From NCBI GenBank assembly GCA_019261985.1, contig JAFAQY010000017.1:1-55876 (forward strand): a stretch of DNA of 55,876 nt, written 5' to 3'. Each line of letters begins with the position of its first letter. Positions within the stretch are counted from its first letter, which is position 1. A model generated the notes under the pieces. That model did not search any database and was not told where the DNA came from. It worked only from the letters and a program-made list of their open reading frames with translations. Of this stretch, positions 8,261 to 15,922 are shown one piece after another. The DNA is from Bryobacterales bacterium (GTDB taxonomy: Bacteria; Acidobacteriota; Terriglobia; Bryobacterales; Bryobacteraceae). A program made the position numbers and the translations under genes.

Positions 8261-9682
8261 ATGCGCATCATCGTCGCGGGCGGGAGTATCGCCGGTCTTT
8301 CGTCGGCATTGGTATTGGCGCGCGCAGGCCATGAGATTGTTCTTGTCGAGCGCGATCACGTCGAGGTCAATGGGACGAGTGCGCCCGCCGCGTTCGAATG
8401 GAGACGCGACGGCATCCCTCATTTCCAGCAGCCGCACGCACTTTTGCCGCGTGGCCGCCTGCTCATGCTTCAGGAACTGCCGGACGTTTACCGGCAACTC
8501 CTCGATGCAGGCGCACTGGAATACGATTGCTCGCGAATCATTCCGGGCCCATCGCAACCTGAGGACAAAGAATTGATCGCATTAGCCGTGCGGCGGCCCC
8601 TGATCGAATGGGCTCTTCGTCGCGCCATTGCGCGAGAGCCGCGCGTCGAAGTCTTCGAAGCTACGCGCATCACGGGTTTTGCCGGCCGGCCTGGAACAAT
8701 TCCGCACATCGACGGCGTCCGCACCGCACGGGGAGCCGAGATACGCGGGGATGCCGTCGTCGAAGCCTTGGGCCGGACTTCCCCCGCTCCGATGTGGATT
8801 GAGGAACTGGCCGGGATGCCTCCGGCGATTGACTCATCCTCGTGCGGCCTGATTTACTACAGCCGTTATTTTCGCGTGGGAGGACCCTTGCCCGATGGCC
8901 CGTGGCTGGTTTGCTTTGGCCCCCGCGTCGATCTCGGGTACGCGATGTTCTCCACGTTTACCGGCGATAACCGAACGTTCGCAATTGTTTTCGGCATACC
9001 CAATCGGGATGCCGAGTTGCGGATTCTTAAACGCGAACGGGCTTTTATGGCGGCATGCGCGGAAATGCCCGCCTTACGCCCATGGATGGAGCTCACCGAT
9101 GCAGAACCCATCACGCCGGTAATGCCGATGGGCGCTTTGGAAAACTCGATTCGCAGCTATGAACCCGGCGGGCATCTCTGCGCAACCGGTCTGTTTCCCG
9201 CCGGCGATGCCATCTGCCACACCGATCCCGCGTTTGGGCTCGGCTTATCCTTCGCTCTGATTCACGCCGTGGAGATCCGGCGCGCGCTCGCTCGGGATCC
9301 CTCTGAACCGCAAGCTCTGGTCCGGAGTTATTTCTCGCGGATCTGGCCGGAAATTTGTGAACGATACTTGTCTTGCCGCGATCTCGACAACGCGCGAGAC
9401 CAAGCCTGGAACGGCGCGAAGCTGGATTTTTCCAGACCTACCGGATGCTATCCGATGTTCGTGGCGGTCGCGGGAGGAGCGGTTAGCCTGCAAGATGGCG
9501 AGGTTTGCCGCAAGTGGCTGCGCCGCGCCACTCTTCTGGACCGGCTCAGCGTGTTCGATGACGATCTCGAATTACAACGCCGCGTAGAGTCGCAATTCGC
9601 GAAGCTGCTAAAATCGGGCGCGCCCCGGCCGGAGCAGGGCCCGGATCGAGAAACCCTGCTGGCAAGAGTAGGACAAGCTTGA
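8261..9682 (+). CDS. FAD-dependent oxidoreductase (monooxygenase/halogenase-like superfamily)
   Basis: 473 residues. The N-terminus has the dinucleotide-binding pattern GGSIAGLSSALVLARAGHEIVLVERD, with Glu31 positioned to bind the FAD ribose. A second FAD contact, AGDAICHTDPAFGLGLSFAL, is at about 311-330, the usual place in the p-hydroxybenzoate hydroxylase fold. The segment HFQQPHALLPRG is common in uncharacterised FAD monooxygenases. A GGAGG eight bases before the ATG supports the start. No partner gene shows the substrate. The last codons (VGQA and stop) fall in a dispersed hairpin repeat. Confidence 0.85.
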   Translation: MRIIVAGGSIAGLSSALVLARAGHEIVLVERDHVEVNGTSAPAAFEWRRDGIPHFQQPHALLPRGRLLMLQELPDVYRQLLDAGALEYDCSRIIPGPSQPEDKELIALAVRRPLIEWALRRAIAREPRVEVFEATRITGFAGRPGTIPHIDGVRTARGAEIRGDAVVEALGRTSPAPMWIEELAGMPPAIDSSSCGLIYYSRYFRVGGPLPDGPWLVCFGPRVDLGYAMFSTFTGDNRTFAIVFGIPNRDAELRILKRERAFMAACAEMPALRPWMELTDAEPITPVMPMGALENSIRSYEPGGHLCATGLFPAGDAICHTDPAFGLGLSFALIHAVEIRRALARDPSEPQALVRSYFSRIWPEICERYLSCRDLDNARDQAWNGAKLDFSRPTGCYPMFVAVAGGAVSLQDGEVCRKWLRRATLLDRLSVFDDDLELQRRVESQFAKLLKSGAPRPEQGPDRETLLARVGQA

Positions 9683-9690
9683 GCTTGTAC
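9666..9690. repeat. Short hairpin repeat, copy 4, between convergent genes
   Basis: ACAAGCT at 9673-9679 and AGCTTGT at 9682-9688 are perfect arms around TG. The flanks GTAGG and TAC match the hairpins at 20141-20215. It contains the stop codon of the FAD oxidoreductase and touches the end of the convergent DJ-1 gene, so it may act as a bidirectional transcript end. Confidence 0.6.
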
Positions 9691-9692
9691 TT

Positions 9693-10295
9693 TTACCCGG
9701 TGGTGCCTTTGCCGCCATCCCTCTTCGATGCTCCGGCGCCCTGTATTGCCACGCCGGCGTCGCGGAATTCATCGATCATCTTACGAGTAAACGCCGGGAT
9801 ATCCGCTGGCTTGCGGCTCGTGATCAGGTTCCGGTCCACTACCACTTCGCGGTCCACCACGTTTGCTCCCGCGTTGCGCAAATCGGTGCGAATAGAGGGC
9901 CAGGATGTCAGGGTGCGTCCGCGGATAACATCCGCCTCTGCAAGCAGCCATGGACCATGGCAGATCGCGGCCACAGGTTTACCCTGGTCGAAAAACGATT
10001 TCACGAATTGAACCGCTTTCGGATAAGTCCGCAACTGGTCCGGGTTCGCGACGCCTCCGGGAAGCATCAGGGCGTCATAATCGTTCGGGTTCGCGGACTC
10101 CAACGGAACATCCACTGTAAATTCATCCGCCTTGTCAAAATGGTTCCACCCGTGGACGCGGTCGCTCGCGGGTGAAATGAGGTCGGTTTTCGCTCCCGCC
10201 TGGTCCAATGCCTCCCTCGGTCCGGTCATTTCCACCTGCTCGAATCCGTCCGCGACGAGAATCGCGACGCGTTTCCCGGTAAGTGAACTGGCCAT
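9693..10295 (-). CDS. DJ-1/PfpI family protein (YhbO/PfpI-like)
   Basis: 200 residues from the ATG at 10295, which has AAGGAG eight bases upstream; a GTG two codons earlier is too close to that site. The flavodoxin-like fold ends in the nucleophile elbow AAICHGPW with Cys112, and the conserved partner Glu is in ADGFEQVE (Glu19). Relatives in the YhbO/PfpI branch act as protein or nucleotide deglycases, chaperones or proteases, and are often stress-induced. The C-terminal tail is Gly/Lys-rich. It sits 74 bases downstream of the udgX-like gene on the same strand. Confidence 0.88.
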   Translation of the reverse strand: MASSLTGKRVAILVADGFEQVEMTGPREALDQAGAKTDLISPASDRVHGWNHFDKADEFTVDVPLESANPNDYDALMLPGGVANPDQLRTYPKAVQFVKSFFDQGKPVAAICHGPWLLAEADVIRGRTLTSWPSIRTDLRNAGANVVDREVVVDRNLITSRKPADIPAFTRKMIDEFRDAGVAIQGAGASKRDGGKGTTG

Positions 10296-10369
10296 ATGCA
10301 CTGCTCCTTCAACGATTGCGATTTAGCCGTCAGCACGGCTTCTATTTAGATGATTCGTAACGGCCCCCG

Positions 10370-11014
10370 TTACCTGGCAAGTGTTTTCAACACATCGCGG
10401 ACACCGCGAAGATCTTCTACGAAATGTTGAAACTCGCGGTGGCGCTCTTCAGAATCCGGCGCGCGTAAAACTGCGGATGGATGAATGGTTGCGCTGACGC
10501 GAGGTCCCCACGGATGGTCGAAGAACTCTCCTCGATGCTGCGTCAGACGAAACTTCCGGCCCATTAGCGATTGTGCCGCCGTCGCCCCAAGGCAGACCAC
10601 CACGTGCGGCTTTACCGCTGAAATCTCCGCTTCCAGCCATGGTTGGCACGCGGAGACTTCCACCGCGCTCGGCTTCTTGTGAATGCGGCGCTTGCCGCGC
10701 TCCTCGAATTTGAAATGCTTCACCGCATTCGTTACGTAAACCTCAGAGCGTGGGATGCCCGCCTCCTCTAAAGCGGTGTTGAGCAGTTTTCCCGCGGGTC
10801 CGACGAATGGATGACCTTGAAAATCTTCTTCATTGCCCGGCTGCTCGCCGACCATCATCAGAGGAGCGTGGTTAGGTCCCTCGCCGAATACCGCCTGGGT
10901 GGCAAATTTATAGAGATCGCAGCCGCGGCAGCCTTGTACGGCCTTTTGCATTGCGTTCAGAGTGTGGGTGGCCGGGAGAAATACGGCTGCCGTCGGGTAT
11001 TTTGCCTTTATCAT
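10370..11014 (-). CDS. UdgX-type uracil-DNA glycosylase (covalent uracil-binding)
   Basis: 214 residues. It has the family 4/UdgX layout: Cys29 and Cys32 in GCRGCDLY, then Cys123 and Cys141, which should hold a 4Fe-4S cluster. The active-site motif is GEQPGNEED (56-64) and the second motif is ATIHPSAVL. The decisive mark is the loop GKRRIHKKP (107-115). This KRRIH loop defines UdgX, where the His (here His112) forms a covalent bond with the DNA after uracil removal. Ordinary family 4 enzymes lack it. It starts six bases after the HAD-ATPase stop, so the two are likely cotranscribed. Confidence 0.9.
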   Translation of the reverse strand: MIKAKYPTAAVFLPATHTLNAMQKAVQGCRGCDLYKFATQAVFGEGPNHAPLMMVGEQPGNEEDFQGHPFVGPAGKLLNTALEEAGIPRSEVYVTNAVKHFKFEERGKRRIHKKPSAVEVSACQPWLEAEISAVKPHVVVCLGATAAQSLMGRKFRLTQHRGEFFDHPWGPRVSATIHPSAVLRAPDSEERHREFQHFVEDLRGVRDVLKTLAR

Positions 11015-11020
11015 TCGCGG

Positions 11021-12712
11021 CTACACCGGCAGCGTATAACGGCCGCTTACAATCCGGTGCATCTTTTCGCGCGATTCCCCGGCCGAGGCGCCGTTGCGCT
11101 CGATCGACTCGGCTTGCGTTGCGAGCTCAATGTCCTTGATCTGATTGCGGAACCATTTCGAATATTCCCCCCTGCGTAGATGAAACAGCCAGGTTTCATC
11201 GTCGACTCCCTCCATCAGATTCAGAAACGTGATCAGGTTGTACGCGCGAAGATTCAATTTGTTCTGGGGTCCGCGGAAATAAAAGCTGCGTTCCGCCGGA
11301 AGCTCGCCTTCCGCGTACTGCCGGCGGTGCCGGATGCGGACGGTTTCTGTCGAAGCGGGTGTGAACGATACCGTTTCCCTCTCGCCCACACGCCAGGCAA
11401 GGAGTTGTCCGGGTTCCAACGGGGCACGTCCGATTATGGGCGGCGATAGCCGCGCCGCCGCGCAGAATTCCCGGATGGTATCCGCCGCCTCCGGGCCGAC
11501 CGCCAACAAGGTTTTGACTCGTTTTACGACTCCCTCGGGAAGCCGGCCGGGACGCACGGTGATTAAGGTTATTCCCTCCAGATCCGGCCAGGACTTGCCT
11601 TCAACACCCGCGGGCAGGAAATGATGCGCCTCATCGATAACCACGCAGTGGGGCCGGCCCATTCGCTCCCGGAGCAGATTCAAATGGCGGACAATATCCT
11701 GGAGAAAGTTCGGCCTCTGGTCCAATTCGACCGCGAGCAGATTCACTACCGCATTATGGGCAGGCCGCTCGAGAAGTTTAATTACTTCCGCGGGTACCGG
11801 CGCCTTGGATGGACTGCCCAGAACCACAGCTTGCTTGAATGTCTCGTAATCGCCCTCAGGATCCAAAACGCAGAACTGATACTTCGCCAAAGCGAGCGCT
11901 TCGAGAAAAGCGGTCGTTATTGTCGACTTGCCTCCGCCCGAACTTCCCAGAATCAAATTCACCGCGCCGGGAAACAAAGTAAAGTCGCGGCCGCTCCTGT
12001 CCTGGCCTATGGACACGGCATGGCCGAGATATGCCGGATAATGGCAAAGATCGTTTTTCACTATTTCATCGATCAGCTCCATAACTCCGCGCCCATCGGG
12101 TTGCCGCGTTACAAGCTGCACTCGTTCCTTTAGAGTGGGAAGCGCGTTCGCCACCGCCGCTGGAAATTCGCAAGCCGACAAAAAAGCGTGATCGTTTTCC
12201 GCATCGCCGATTCCGGCGATGTTGTGCAGGGATAGGCTCAACCGCGCGGCGGCTGCCTTAAGTCCGGTGGCTTTATTCGTTCCCGAGGGCAGGATCATCA
12301 GCGAGCCCTTATTGAATATGATTTGAAGCTCTAATCCAAGCTCGGCGATGGCATCCAGAACCTGCTGCTTCCGGCACTCATCGGTGGCGATGATGACCTT
12401 CCCCCAGCCCAGGGGAGTGACGCCTTCTTCCTGCAAAAGCTCCAGGAAACTTGCGGGCGGTGCTTCCGCAAGCACCTCCTCTGTTCCGGACGCCGGGTCG
12501 TACAGGGTGGCGCCGTTTTCGGCGACGATGGAATCGAATTCTTTTATGTCGGGGAAGACTTGCTGCAGATCCTCAATTACTCTTCCGGTAACCAAAATCG
12601 CTCGGCGGCCCGTCCGGCGGAAACGTCTCAAAGCCTCAATCGTCTCGGCGGCTACCTTCCCTTCCCGCGCGAGCGTTGCATCGTAATCGGTCGCAAGGGC
12701 AGCGAAGCGCAT
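11021..12712 (-). CDS. HAD phosphatase fused to HerA/DUF87-like ATPase
   Basis: 563 residues with two distinct parts. Residues 1 to about 215 form a Cof-type (IIB) HAD phosphatase: nucleophile Asp9 and acid Asp11 in LATDYDAT, Thr in LVTGR, Lys in GTNKATGLK and GIGDAENDHAF for metal binding. From about 240 an ATPase follows with Walker A GSSGGGKST near 256, LDPEGDYE after the next strand as in HerA/DUF87 proteins, and Walker B VVIDEAHHF near 355. The last 120 residues are charged and hold no recognised domain. Both active sites look intact. It lies between a histidine kinase gene (14-base gap) and the udgX-like gene (six-base gap). Its substrate is unknown. Confidence 0.8.
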   Translation of the reverse strand: MRFAALATDYDATLAREGKVAAETIEALRRFRRTGRRAILVTGRVIEDLQQVFPDIKEFDSIVAENGATLYDPASGTEEVLAEAPPASFLELLQEEGVTPLGWGKVIIATDECRKQQVLDAIAELGLELQIIFNKGSLMILPSGTNKATGLKAAAARLSLSLHNIAGIGDAENDHAFLSACEFPAAVANALPTLKERVQLVTRQPDGRGVMELIDEIVKNDLCHYPAYLGHAVSIGQDRSGRDFTLFPGAVNLILGSSGGGKSTITTAFLEALALAKYQFCVLDPEGDYETFKQAVVLGSPSKAPVPAEVIKLLERPAHNAVVNLLAVELDQRPNFLQDIVRHLNLLRERMGRPHCVVIDEAHHFLPAGVEGKSWPDLEGITLITVRPGRLPEGVVKRVKTLLAVGPEAADTIREFCAAARLSPPIIGRAPLEPGQLLAWRVGERETVSFTPASTETVRIRHRRQYAEGELPAERSFYFRGPQNKLNLRAYNLITFLNLMEGVDDETWLFHLRRGEYSKWFRNQIKDIELATQAESIERNGASAGESREKMHRIVSGRYTLPV

Positions 12713-12726
12713 CGTCCTTATTCGGT

Positions 12727-14583
12727 TCAGCTATGACCGTTTGCCGCGGCCAGAGTGAAGCAGAAAGTCGAGCCTTTGCCGGGCGCCGACTCCACCCAAA
12801 TCTTGCCTCCCATTCCTTCTACAATCTTCTTGCATATCGTAAGCCCGATGCCGGTGCCATCGACAGCGCGGCTATGAAGGCGTTTAAAAAGGCCGAATAT
12901 ATGCTCGTGATACTCAGGAGCGATTCCGATGCCGTTATCGCTAACCTTCACCAGCCAGCGGCCGCCGACGCGCTCGGATTGAATCGAAATCTCCGGTTTG
13001 GCGGCGCTTCGGTACTTGATCGCATTGCCGATCAGGTTTTGAAACAACTGCACCATGTGACCGGCCTGAGCCATGACGACCGGCATGCGCTCATGACGGA
13101 TCGACGCGTCCGTTTCCTTGATCCTTTTATCCAGATTTTTCACGGATTCGTCTACAATGTTGTTGAGATCGACGCGCTCCGGCGCATCCGCCATATTCAA
13201 ACCGGCCAGCGCCAAAACATCGTCCAGCAGATCGGACATCCTGGTTACTCCATCCACGATGTACTTCGTGAATCGCTTCGAATCGTTGTCGAGCGGCGCT
13301 CGTTTCGCCAGCAGCTCCGTGTAGGCGCTTACGGTCCGCAAGGGTTCGCTGAGGTCGTGCGCAACCGCGTATGCCAGGGCCTGTAGCTCCGCGTTATAGC
13401 GCGCGATCTCATCGGCATCCCGCTGCAGCTTTTCCTCCGCGGCTTTGCGCTTCGTTATGTCCCGGTAATTAGAGACTATGGCGCGCACGTCGGGGTTGTC
13501 CAACAAGTTGGACGTGTCGCTCTCAACCCAGCACCACGTTCCGTCCTTTCTGGTCATGCGCGCCTGCACCTGAACAGTGCCCGCTCGTTTCGTCACTACT
13601 TCGCCGAGTTTTTTGGATGCGTTCTCGCGATCGTCGGGATGGAATAAGTCCAAATACTGCCTTCCCACCAGATCGTGCGGCTCATACCCGAGCACCTTGG
13701 AAGAAGAAGAACTTGTGTAGAAGACCTTACCGCGTGAATCCAAGAGTGAAATCGCGTCCGCGCCGTTTTCAATCAGAGCGCGAAAGTGCTTTTGGCTACG
13801 ATAATATTCCCTTGCGCGAGCCAGCAACTGGCCGGCGTCTTCAATATCCGCGTGTCTGGTCAAGGAGAGGATCGCAGCTTCAACTCGCGGCAACGCCAAC
13901 TCCGAGGCGCGGTCGTTCAGATAATCTTTGAGCCGGTCCGCGCTCGCGTCGCCATAGTCGTTTAGGGCGCGATTTAGCGCCATCTCCAACTCGCAGTCAT
14001 CGGCGGACGGCACGAATAGCGAATGCGCATGCAGGACCTCCTGTACGGCGCCATCCGCGAATTCCGCCTGAAAAATATCGATCGGATAAGCGCAGTAAAG
14101 CGTAAACCCCGCCGATCGCAGCAGAGAGTTCCAAAAGCCCTCCAGCGTCACGGCGGCGCTGTGGTCGCCGCGCTCCCAAAGGATGCCCATCATCTCGCCA
14201 AACGCGCGTAACTGGGCCGCCGCCGGGCCCTCCCGCAGGTGGCGTATCGCTCCGCCGATTACTTCCGAGAACCGGTCCCACTCGGGTTCCCCGGCCACCA
14301 GAATTCGCGCCAGCGTAGATTGCGCATCCATGAGGACAATCCTCGAATGGAACAGCGCTTGGTCTAACGCCGCGCGGTCCGATGCCCGTAGGCTGTCCGC
14401 AACCGCCCGCCAATGTTCCTCGGTTGAAACCAGGAGCAAACGGTCGCCTTTTTTGACTCCCTCCGCAACGTAGTTTCTGATATTCCTGATCAGCTTTTGC
14501 TCGTCGGCGGAGTAGAACTGAACCCGATGATCGTGCGGCTTCAGATTAGCCGCGTGGGCGTGCTGCGTCGCTGGCATGGTCAT
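12727..14583 (-). CDS. Sensor histidine kinase with MEDS and PAS domains
   Basis: 618 residues and no membrane segment. Residues 15-175 match the MEDS (DcmR-type) sensory domain: HDHRVQFYSADEQKLIRNI and GVKKGDRLLLVSTEEH. A helical linker follows, then a PAS domain from about 265 (FRALIENGADAISLLDS) with a PAC-like end. The HisKA box is AYAVAHDLSEPLRTV, with the phospho-acceptor His near 409. The HATPase domain has NLIGNAIKYRS, DNGIGIAPEYHEHIF and GTGIGLTICKKIVEGMGG. The HDLSEPLR variant is usual in phytochrome-like and PAS kinases that often lack a linked regulator, and none is present here. It is the first of three close genes leading to the udgX-like gene. Confidence 0.88.
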   Translation of the reverse strand: MTMPATQHAHAANLKPHDHRVQFYSADEQKLIRNIRNYVAEGVKKGDRLLLVSTEEHWRAVADSLRASDRAALDQALFHSRIVLMDAQSTLARILVAGEPEWDRFSEVIGGAIRHLREGPAAAQLRAFGEMMGILWERGDHSAAVTLEGFWNSLLRSAGFTLYCAYPIDIFQAEFADGAVQEVLHAHSLFVPSADDCELEMALNRALNDYGDASADRLKDYLNDRASELALPRVEAAILSLTRHADIEDAGQLLARAREYYRSQKHFRALIENGADAISLLDSRGKVFYTSSSSSKVLGYEPHDLVGRQYLDLFHPDDRENASKKLGEVVTKRAGTVQVQARMTRKDGTWCWVESDTSNLLDNPDVRAIVSNYRDITKRKAAEEKLQRDADEIARYNAELQALAYAVAHDLSEPLRTVSAYTELLAKRAPLDNDSKRFTKYIVDGVTRMSDLLDDVLALAGLNMADAPERVDLNNIVDESVKNLDKRIKETDASIRHERMPVVMAQAGHMVQLFQNLIGNAIKYRSAAKPEISIQSERVGGRWLVKVSDNGIGIAPEYHEHIFGLFKRLHSRAVDGTGIGLTICKKIVEGMGGKIWVESAPGKGSTFCFTLAAANGHS

Positions 14584-14625
14584 CTGACAGGCCCATCCTT
14601 TCTAAAACACCGAAAGTTTTCGCGG

Positions 14626-15030
14626 TCAGATATTCAGCAGACGATCAAAGAAAGCTCGATAGCGCTGCAACGCAACGCGCAGGTCTTCAGTGGAGACGTT
14701 ATCCCCACGATCCCACTCGCGTTCCAGTTTATCGCGCTCGTGGGCGAACATCTCGGTCAGCCGTTTAATGGCTTGCGCGACCAATTCATCGGCCTGTTGG
14801 ACGGATTCCCGCGGCTGATCGACGAAGTGAATCTGAATCTTCTCCCATTGGGACCGGAAATTACTCGCTTCATCCCCGGCAAAGAGCGCGGGCGCGATTT
14901 GATTCGGAGTGCCGGCAACGGGCGCGCGGTCGGCGGTTCCTCGGTCATCGAGCAGCGCCGCCGTTCCGCGGCGGCCTTCGGCCATCTCCAAGGCGCCCGC
15001 ATCTCGGGTTTCGTTCGGCTGCATGTCCAT
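14626..15030 (-). CDS. Soluble paralogue of the upstream membrane-anchored protein
   Basis: 134 residues. The C-terminal 75 residues repeat the pattern of the gene just upstream: F-x3-W-x2-IQ-x2-FVDQPRESVQQADELV here against WIRQQSHFIDQPARAVAEADALV there, then an arginine-rich helix and a final segment (STEDLRVALQRYRAFFDRLL against TTEELRRAMVCYRELFEDLV). This version has no membrane helix and a disordered Ala/Gly-rich N-terminus. Its ATG overlaps the stop of the upstream gene by one base (TAATG). The family is widespread and uncharacterised, so no function is given. Confidence 0.75.
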   Translation of the reverse strand: MDMQPNETRDAGALEMAEGRRGTAALLDDRGTADRAPVAGTPNQIAPALFAGDEASNFRSQWEKIQIHFVDQPRESVQQADELVAQAIKRLTEMFAHERDKLEREWDRGDNVSTEDLRVALQRYRAFFDRLLNI

Positions 15031-15593
15031 TACCGTGATACCTCCTCGCGTTCCGATGTAAACACTCGTCTGCCGACCAAATCCTCAAACAATTCGCGAT
15101 AGCACACCATGGCCCGGCGCAGCTCCTCGGTCGTAGTTTCGGGAGCCTTGCTGCGCATGGCGATTGCGTGCGCTTCCCGATACGTATCCACCACCCGCCC
15201 GTGGTCCACCGAAATGTCCGCCGCTTGCGTCTCGAAATCGCTCATCGGGTAGCCGCGCGTGGTCATGACTTGCGAAACTAACGCATCGGCTTCCGCCACC
15301 GCCCGCGCAGGCTGATCGATGAAATGGCTCTGTTGCCGGATCCATTCATTAATAAACCGTTCGCGCTCCGAACCCGTCAGTTCGCGGATATGCAGGCGCT
15401 TGATGCGCTGTTCGCGTTCCTGAAGATCGGTTTCTGCACGCCGGCGATCCCCGGTATGTTCCACGGCCCGGTCGTACTCCGGCCCAAATCGCGAGCGCAG
15501 TCGTTGCGTATTTCGCTGCCGCGAGACGACCCATATAACTAGCGCGATCGCGATAACTGCACAAATAATCGCGGCAATAGCAATGGTATCCAT
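15030..15593 (-). CDS. Membrane-anchored protein of uncharacterised FIDQP-type family
   Basis: 187 residues from the ATG at 15593; a TTG at 15605 is less likely. One N-terminal membrane helix (IAIAAIICAVIAIALVIWVV) is followed by a charged stretch (RQRNTQRLRSRFGPEYDRAV). The conserved domain contains FGPEYDRAV, RRAETDLQEREQR, the FIDQPARAVAEADALV segment and YPMSDFETQAADISVDHGRVVDTYREAH. This domain is common in soil bacteria but has no known role. It starts eight bases after the DUF3309 stop and overlaps the next gene by one base, so the three are an operon. Confidence 0.8.
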   Translation of the reverse strand: MDTIAIAAIICAVIAIALVIWVVSRQRNTQRLRSRFGPEYDRAVEHTGDRRRAETDLQEREQRIKRLHIRELTGSERERFINEWIRQQSHFIDQPARAVAEADALVSQVMTTRGYPMSDFETQAADISVDHGRVVDTYREAHAIAMRSKAPETTTEELRRAMVCYRELFEDLVGRRVFTSEREEVSR

Positions 15594-15601
15594 AACAACC
15601 G

Positions 15602-15757
15602 TCAAATGTGGACGTATCCCAAGAGCATCAAAAGAATGAGAATCAGGAGAATAGTTCCAACCGTGCCGCTAGGATAATATCCCCAGCCGCGGCTGTAGGG
15701 CCAGCTTGGAACCGCCGCCAGAAGCAGCACAACCAAAAGGATCAAAAGTATCAACAT
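15602..15757 (-). CDS. DUF3309 small hydrophobic membrane protein
   Basis: 51 residues. Two hydrophobic helices (LILLILLVVLLLAAV and TVGTILLILILLMLLGYV) flank the invariant DUF3309 centre PSWPYSRGWGYYPSG. An AAGGA nine bases before the ATG supports the start. DUF3309 proteins are small envelope proteins of unknown function, often stress-related. The next gene starts eight bases later on the same strand. Confidence 0.85.
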   Translation of the reverse strand: MLILLILLVVLLLAAVPSWPYSRGWGYYPSGTVGTILLILILLMLLGYVHI

Positions 15758-15922
15758 CGCTTTATTTCCTTCTTCCGGCCGGCGCTCTCACTCCCTCGCT
15801 AGCCGCGCTATCGAAGACGCAAGTTTGGTTCCAGTAGAGGAAGCCTTGTGATTACAAGCTAATCGACCGGGGAGGGAGCAGTTTCGACAAGCGAAATTTT
15901 CAAATCACCGCAAAAATGACGT

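Noticed and set aside
15820-15845. Possible extracytoplasmic-function sigma promoter (GGAAC) upstream of DUF3309
   Set aside because: The CGTC that follows is only eight bases away, too close for the usual spacing of about 16.
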